Assembly: GCA_016432725.1 (NCBI GenBank)
Contig: JACJDG010000003.1
Span: 1,054,001-1,118,000 of the forward strand
Direction of reading: 5' to 3'
DNA from: Streptomyces sp. DHE7-1
Lineage (GTDB): Bacteria > Actinomycetota > Actinomycetes > Streptomycetales > Streptomycetaceae
Length of the DNA: 64,000 nucleotides
Shown: positions 59,412 to 64,000 of the stretch, one piece after another
Numbering within the stretch: position 1 is the first letter of the stretch
How the letters are laid out: every line of letters starts with the position of its first letter
Program-made: the position numbers and the translations under genes
The notes under the pieces: generated by a model
The model's input: the letters and a program-made list of their open reading frames with translations, nothing else
Databases searched by the model: none
Told to the model about the DNA's origin: nothing

Positions 59412-59528
59412 TCAGGGCTGGTAACCGTGACCGTCGTACATTCCGCCGCTGAAACCCCGGATCAGACGGCCGTTGCCGAGAAGGACCAGCCGGTGCGGCC
59501 TGTGACGCCGCAGCAATCGGAGAAACAT
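59412..59528 (-). CDS. Candidate lasso peptide precursor (38 residues)
   Basis: A small gene, ATG at 59528 with TGGAGG seven bases ahead and TGA at 59412, 33 bp before the B gene on the same strand. Leader MFLRLLRRHRPHRLVLLGNG then RLIR; proposed core GFSGGMYDGHGYQP (14 residues), with Gly1 and Asp8 positioned for an eight-residue macrolactam ring and a six-residue tail. The leader is unusually basic, has no YxxP motif, and Ile replaces the usual Thr at -2. No better candidate was seen within 300 bp upstream. The assignment comes from position and core pattern. Confidence 0.55.
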   Translation of the reverse strand: MFLRLLRRHRPHRLVLLGNGRLIRGFSGGMYDGHGYQP

Positions 59529-59823
59529 CGCCCACCTCCAGAATCAGGCAGGACCGATCAACTCTCAGGCTACTCCGCCCGGAACGCCCCGCAACCGGAT
59601 CACGGACCGGCACGCGGCCGCGCGGCACGGCACTCGACACCTCGTCAACAAGTCGACAAGGCAACTAGGTTGAGTCCCTCGTGCGGCTGGTGGCCACTGG
59701 GGTCGCGACCTGGCGGTTCACGGAGCACGATGGGAATCAGGGGGGTGAGCGGGGGGACGCATCAGGGGGACTCCGCCCGCGAGCCGGGGGTCGGCCCGTG
59801 AGGCCGAGCCAAGGAGATCAGCG
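59529..59823. promoter_or_regulatory. Divergent region, lasso promoter candidate
   Basis: No gene in these 295 bp. On the minus strand, TTGCGG and TAGCCT separated by 16 bp (about 59567-59594) could be the promoter of the precursor-B-C transcript. AAGGAG at about 59812-59817 is the ribosome-binding site of the plus-strand gene at 59824. Several G-runs make this stretch prone to sequencing error. Confidence 0.35.
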
Positions 59824-60704
59824 ATGGGCCAGCCCGATATACGGCTGGGCGGTATCGAATCGGAGAACCATCCGTGGAAGATCCGCCTCGTCGAGCATCC
59901 GAAGCGCTTTGAATCGTCACACTTCCGGGCCGCCAAGGCGACGGCGCGGAAGATCCTCCACGTCATGGACGACGCCGACCTGCCCTACGGCCCCCGGCCC
60001 TGGGGGCGAAGGAGGGGCCGGCGGACTCCGAGCGGTGGGAGATGCACCACGGCGGCAGCCTGTGGGTCAAGGGAGCCCGCGGCTGGCTCATGTTCCGCGC
60101 GCGGGTCGGCATCGAGTGGAGCATGCAGTTCTGTGCCGACCCGGCGAAGGTGGACCGGCTCCGGCAGGACGCCGCCGAGCTGGTGGACGCCTTCCCGCTC
60201 ACGCTGCCCGCCCTCGCCGAGCTGGGCTACGAGCGTGCCGAGGACCTGCTGCGCACGACCATCGAGGACGCCGACGCCGTCGAGGCGTGGACCGACTCCC
60301 TGTTCAACTCCTGCGTGCCCCTGAGCCACGGCAACCACCAGGGCATCCTGCCCAGCGTGCCCGGCGAGCACCACTACCCATGGCCGGTCAAGGGCGCGGA
60401 CTTCGTCCGGTACGACGACTTCCAGCTGTGGGTGACGCTGCCCGACGGAACCCACGGCGCGGTCTCGCCGGTGGACCGGCGTGGCTCCGGGGACGGGCAC
60501 GTGCGGCTGGCGTTCGTTCCCGAGGGGAGCGCCGCCGCCCCCGCGCTCGCGGAGGCTCAGGACCGCGGGCTGATGGCCGTTCTGCCGGCCAACAGCGACG
60601 TGGCCATGCAGGCGTTCGCCCAGCAGGTCGCTCCCGGCCGGCGTACGGCCTCCGGTCCGCTGTCACCCGGCGCCCGACGGGACGGCCGTCATCCGACCGG
60701 CTGA
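59824..60704 (+). CDS. Conserved actinobacterial hypothetical protein (frameshifted)
   Basis: Repaired length 293 residues. It starts MGQPDIRLGGIESENHPWKI and continues with FESSHFRAAKATARKILHVM, MHHGGSLWVKGARGWLMFRA, DAVEAWTDSLFNSCVPLSHG and PWPVKGADFVRYDDFQLWVT. Trp/His-rich and soluble, with no membrane segment. One G is missing at 60002-60006; adding it gives WGAKEGPADSERWEMHHGG. I believe it belongs to a Streptomyces DUF family of unknown role. AAGGAG seven bases before the ATG. Confidence 0.65.
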
Positions 60705-60775
60705 CCGTCCTGTCGTGAGTGCGGCCGGTGGTCGGGGCGAAAGCCCGGCCGCTCGGTCTGCACCTCCGCGGCGCA

Positions 60776-61411
60776 TCAGACTTGCATCGATTGCGCGCGC
60801 CCCATGTCGGCGATGCCCTGGTCCTCCAGACAGTGGCGGAGGCGGTCGAGTCCGCGACGGGTGTGGCTCTTGACGGTGCCGAGCGGCCAGCCGGTGACGT
60901 GGGCGATCTGCGTCTGGGTCAGGTCCTCGTAGTAGGCCAGGTGCAGCACCTGGCGCTGCGGGAAGCTGAGCTGGCACAGGGCCCGGCCGACGACCATCCG
61001 GTCCAGCGCGGCCTCGGGCTCGCCGGTGTCGTCGCGGCTCTGGGCCGGGGGTTGTTCGGCGGCCGCCGCCACGAGGCGCGCGCGCCGCGCCCGGGCGGCC
61101 AGCGCGTCGGCGACCTTGCGCCGGGTGATGCCCACCAGCCAGGCGGCCGGTGTGCCGCGCTCCGGCGCGTAGCCGTGCCGGCCTCGCCAGGCGTCGGCGA
61201 AGACCTGCTGGGCCACGTCCTCGGCGTCCCGCGCGTCCCCGAGTGCCTGCTGAGCAAGCCCGTGCACCAGTCCGCCCCAACGGCGGTGGATCTCGGACCA
61301 GGACGCGTCGTCGGCGGCCGGCGTGAGGCCGTCCCCGACGGCCGGTGACGCTTGCGCCGGGCGCGGGCCGGCGGTGACGGCGGAGCCCGATACAGCCGCG
61401 ATTCGGTCCAT
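60776..61411 (-). CDS. litS: ECF sigma factor, LitS-like
   Basis: A 211-residue ECF sigma factor. Region 2 is WGGLVHGLAQQALGDARDAE through DVAQQVFADAWRG and region 4 is LSFPQRQVLHLAYYEDLTQT through GTVKSHTRRGLDRLR. It is divergent from a MerR-type regulator with a B12 domain, which is exactly the arrangement of litS and litR in streptomycetes, where the sigma factor drives carotenoid genes in light. The name rests on that arrangement and on the adjacent Rieske/DUF5914 gene. Confidence 0.75.
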   Translation of the reverse strand: MDRIAAVSGSAVTAGPRPAQASPAVGDGLTPAADDASWSEIHRRWGGLVHGLAQQALGDARDAEDVAQQVFADAWRGRHGYAPERGTPAAWLVGITRRKVADALAARARRARLVAAAAEQPPAQSRDDTGEPEAALDRMVVGRALCQLSFPQRQVLHLAYYEDLTQTQIAHVTGWPLGTVKSHTRRGLDRLRHCLEDQGIADMGRAQSMQV

Positions 61412-61556
61412 GACCACGTCTCTCCCTGTGAGCCCGGTGTGCGTCGCCGGTGTCCTGCGGCGCCCCTCGGTCAGCGGCTCGGTCCCGGTGTCCACCGCGT
61501 CCGTGTACTCCGCTGTCCGTGTGTCCAGCCTGCGCTGGACATCCATGCCCGCACAA

Positions 61557-61578
61557 CTCGCATCGATATCGCATCGAG
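61557..61578. promoter_or_regulatory. Candidate LitR operator
   Basis: CTCG-CAT-CGATATCG-CAT-CGAG: outer CTCG/CGAG and central CGATATCG are symmetric, and GCATCGA occurs twice in direct orientation. It lies 14 bp before the LitR start and 146 bp before LitS in an AT-richer stretch between the two divergent genes. LitR/CarH proteins repress their own and the sigma gene in the dark, so binding here is a reasonable inference. Confidence 0.45.
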
Positions 61579-61591
61579 TAGTCTGGAGCCC

Positions 61592-62685
61592 ATGGCGGGA
61601 AGCGGGAAGAGCGGGCCCACGGGTCCTCGGGACGACGGGCCGACGGTCATGAGCGATGTGGACGTGGCGGAGGCGGCCGGGCTGACGACGGGCGCGGTGG
61701 CCCGGCGCCTCGGCGTCTCCCCCACCACGCTGCGCTCCTGGGACCGCCGCTACGGGCTGGGGCCCGCCTCGCGGTCGCAGGGCCGGCACCGGCGCTGGAG
61801 CCCGCGGGACGTGGCGATGGTCGAGGAGATGTGCCGGCTGGCGGCGGCGGGCGTCGCCCCGGCCGAGGCGGCACGCGTGGCCCGCTCCACGCACGGCGAG
61901 GGGGCTCCGCCCGCGCCGGCACCGGCCGCGCCTGTCCCCGACCTTCCGCCGGTCGAGCCGTCCGCGACGGCCGTCCGCCGGGGCGGTGCCGGCGGCGGGC
62001 TCCCGCTCGGTGACGTGCGCCAGGAGTGCCGGGGGCTCGCCCGGGCCGCGGTACGGCTGGACGCCCGGAGCTGGAGAACCGGCTGCTGGACGCGGTCAGG
62101 CAGCACGGCCTGGTGACGGCGTGGGAGGAGGTCATGGTCCCGACGCTGCGGGCGGTGGGCCGCAAGTGGGAGTCGTCCGGCGACCGTTACGTGGAGGTGG
62201 AGCACCTGCTGTCCTGGCAGATCTCCACCGCTCTGCGCCGTGCGCCGATGGTGCTGCCGCGTCCCGCCGACGCCCCCGGTACCGAGCCGGTGGTACTGGC
62301 CTGCGCGCCCGGCGAGCAGCACTCGCTGCCGCTGGAGGCGCTGGACGCGGCGCTGGCCGAGCAGGGGGTTCCGACGCGCATGCTGGGTGCCGCCGTGCCG
62401 GTGGAGGCGCTGCTGGCCTGTGTCCGGCGTACCGGTCCGGTGGCCGTCGTGCTCTGGGCGCAGACCCGGTCGACGGCGTCCGGGCCGCTGGCCCGGCACG
62501 TGGCGGGCCTGCAGTGGGGGTCGGCGGGTGCCCGCAGGCGCCCGCTCGTCCTGCCGACGGGACCGGGCTGGGACCGCAGGGCAACCGGGGACTTCCCGCG
62601 GTGCGGCGGCCTCCGGGACGCGGTGCGGACGCTGTGCGGTCTGTACGGCGCGGAGGGGACCGTCCGCTCGGCCGGGCGGGGATGA
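61592..62685 (+). CDS. litR: MerR-type B12-dependent light regulator, LitR-like (frameshifted)
   Basis: Repaired length 364 residues. A MerR helix-turn-helix (TTGAVARRLGVSPTTLRSWD, RYGLGPASRSQGRHRRWSP) begins near residue 28. A Pro/Ala linker and a cobalamin-binding region follow: KWESSGDRYVEVEHLLSW (the W...EH signature of CarH/LitR four-helix domain) and APGEQHSLPLEAL (ExH, lower axial histidine). Light breaks the AdoB12-bound tetramer and releases DNA. One C is missing at 62064-62066; repair gives LDAPELENRLLDAVRQHG. An ATG at 61649 is a possible alternative start. Confidence 0.83.
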
Positions 62686-62998
62686 GCGCGGCGGGCCGGA
62701 AGCGGGTGACGGACCCGTTCCTCCCGCCGGCCGACCGCCTCTCGCGGGAGCCGTCGGCGGCCGGCTCACACGCGCTCACCCACGCACTCACCCACGCCGC
62801 CCGGGCCGTGCCGCTCGGACCGGGGCCCGCTCCCCCGCCCGCCGCGCACCCGCCGGGCGTCACGGCCGCCAGACCGCGCGGGACGCGCACCGCAAGCGTC
62901 ACTCCGGGTGCGCGCGGGCGACGCCGCCGGGCACGTCCCGCGCGCCGGAGCGGACCGGGAGCCTCAGGGCGGCGGGCCCCCGGTCGGCGGCCGGGTGC
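62686..62998. other. Gap with nested hairpin, probable terminator
   Basis: 313 bp between convergent litR and the Rieske gene. GCGCGGGACG (62876-62885) pairs perfectly with 62934-62943, and inside it CGCACC (62886-62891) pairs with GGTGCG (62907-62912). A short direct repeat CACTCACCCACGC-like lies near 62770-62795. No gene is apparent in the stretch; overlapping open frames look like composition artefacts. Confidence 0.4.
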
Positions 62999-64000
62999 TC
63001 ACCCGGGGAAGCGCCCGGTGGAACGCAGCTCCCAGCGTCGTTCGGCGTAGGCCAGGTCGTCGCGCCAGAGGCGGCCGGCCGCGAGGCGCATGAGAGGGCG
63101 GAGGACGGGGGCGGTCCGGCGGGCGACGGCGAAGCCGGGGCGTTCGGAGGTGGCCATGACCGCCTCCACCACGGCGGTGCGCGGCCTGCCCCCGCCGTCC
63201 GGGCCGAGCGGTGTCGCGTGGGTCTCCACGACGGACCCCTCCCCTTCGCCGCCGGTGATCCGCATGAGGACCGTGCGGGGTCCGGGGGCCGTGAAGACGG
63301 CGCGGACCGGGACGACGAGCCGGCCGGCAACCTTGAAGGAGACGTCGACCGTGAACGCGTCCTCGCCGTCGTCGCGGCCCGGGGCGTCCACCACGGTGAG
63401 GTCGACGAAGGAGTACGGGTGGAACCAGGCCCCGTGCCAGGGATCGAGGCGGTTGGCGACCACGTCGGCCGGCTCGCAGACGCCCTGCCCGGTGTAGACG
63501 GCGGTCAGCGCGCCGGCCACGGCGGGCCGGTCGGGTACCGGCGGCCGGGGGTGGGTTCCTCGCCCCCGACGCCGTCCAGCCGCACCCACAGCAGTACCCC
63601 GTCGTCGTACGCGGGCCAGGGCTCCCAGCCACCGAACGGCGCGCCGTTCAGGGCGAGTCCGTGCCAGTGGCAGACCAGGGTGCCGCACCGCACCGGGCTG
63701 TCCCGCAGCGGCGCGCCCAGGTGCGGGCAGATACCGGGCCGGCGACCAGGCTGCCCTGTCCGTCGCGCCAGAGCACGACCTCCTGGCCGGCGACGGTCCG
63801 GCCCAGCGGGCGGTCCCGGGGCAGGTCGCGGGAGGCCCCGACGACGTACCAGTTGCCGCCGGGCCGCTGCTGCGCCCGCTTGAGCGCGTCGGCGATGAGC
63901 GCGGGCCGCGCATCGCGCCACGTCGGCCGCTGGCGTTCCCAGGCGACGGGATCGCGGCGCAGGCGCAGGGGCAGACGGGCTCGGCGGAACGGACGATCGG
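62999..64000 (-). CDS. Rieske/DUF5914 protein of carotenoid clusters (partial, two frameshifts)
   Basis: The gene enters from beyond the right edge; its start is outside the window. N-terminal RPGGNWYVVGASRDLP leads into a Rieske domain with ICPHLGAPLRDSPV and VCHWHGLALNG, the CxH...CxxH ligands of a [2Fe-2S] cluster. The C-terminal DUF5914 part includes NRLDPWHGAWFHPYSFVDLT and YAERRWELRSTGRFPG. Missing bases at 63736-63738 and 63547-63551. Such genes sit in Streptomyces crt clusters, and litR/litS next door supports a role in modifying isorenieratene-type carotenoids. Confidence 0.75.
   Translation of the reverse strand, partial: PIVRSAEPVCPCACAAIPSPGNASGRRGAMRGPRSSPTRSSGRSSGPAATGTSSGPPATCPGTARWAGPSPARRSCSGATDRAAWSPARYLPAPGRAAAGQPGAVRHPGLPLARTRPERRAVRWLGALARVRRRGTAVGAAGRRRGRGTHPRPPVPDRPAVAGALTAVYTGQGVCEPADVVANRLDPWHGAWFHPYSFVDLTVVDAPGRDDGEDAFTVDVSFKVAGRLVVPVRAVFTAPGPRTVLMRITGGEGEGSVVETHATPLGPDGGGRPRTAVVEAVMATSERPGFAVARRTAPVLRPLMRLAAGRLWRDDLAYAERRWELRSTGRFPG

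Overview
The window is high-GC DNA with the gene density, GTG/TTG starts and gene families of a Streptomyces chromosome. Streptomyces markers include a conservon (sensor kinase, Roadblock, DUF742 and GTPase genes in a row), DUF5709 and DUF6397 proteins, a PPOX/F420-type oxidoreductase, a LitR/LitS pair and a lasso peptide locus. No rRNA, tRNA, CRISPR array, integrase or transposase was seen.

Layout. About 1-41.7 kb looks like ordinary chromosome. It holds an MltG-like murein transglycosylase; an ABC exporter with a divergent MarR gene; a secreted PNGase-like protein; an L,D-transpeptidase lipoprotein; an asymmetric heterodimeric ABC exporter; zinc-free ribosomal protein L31; a YdjM-like membrane protein; a DUF3516-type SF2 helicase; acyl-CoA thioesterase; a five-gene MHYT-conservon cluster; a PadR/alpha-beta hydrolase pair; an MpaB-type oxygenase; a SNF2 helicase/SWIM-protein operon; the xylose genes xylA<->xylB-ROK regulator; a Tat-secreted amidase; and a GAF regulator with an aldehyde dehydrogenase. 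A 13-copy perfect 8-bp repeat follows at 40.3 kb.

About 41.8-64 kb is more accessory. Its most unusual part is 43.75-55.46 kb. Two very large unrecognised proteins (about 1075 and 1549 residues after frame repair) are translationally coupled on the minus strand. Divergent to them are a lipase-like hydrolase, a lytic transglycosylase and an M23 peptidase. The two murein enzymes carry an N-terminal peptidoglycan-binding-like domain and no signal peptide, and a third copy of that domain sits inside the 1549-residue protein. I propose this is one functional unit acting on cell envelopes, of unknown mechanism. Next come a membrane protein, a compact lasso peptide locus (candidate precursor, fused B protein, cyclase C), a conserved hypothetical gene, and the light-response pair litS/litR beside a Rieske/DUF5914 gene typical of carotenoid clusters.

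Sequence quality. About 30 single-base losses, nearly all at G or C runs, break otherwise well-conserved reading frames, mostly after 41 kb. Adding one base at each site restores full-length genes with exact start/stop junctions. I therefore read them as homopolymer undercalls and give gene spans for the repaired frames.
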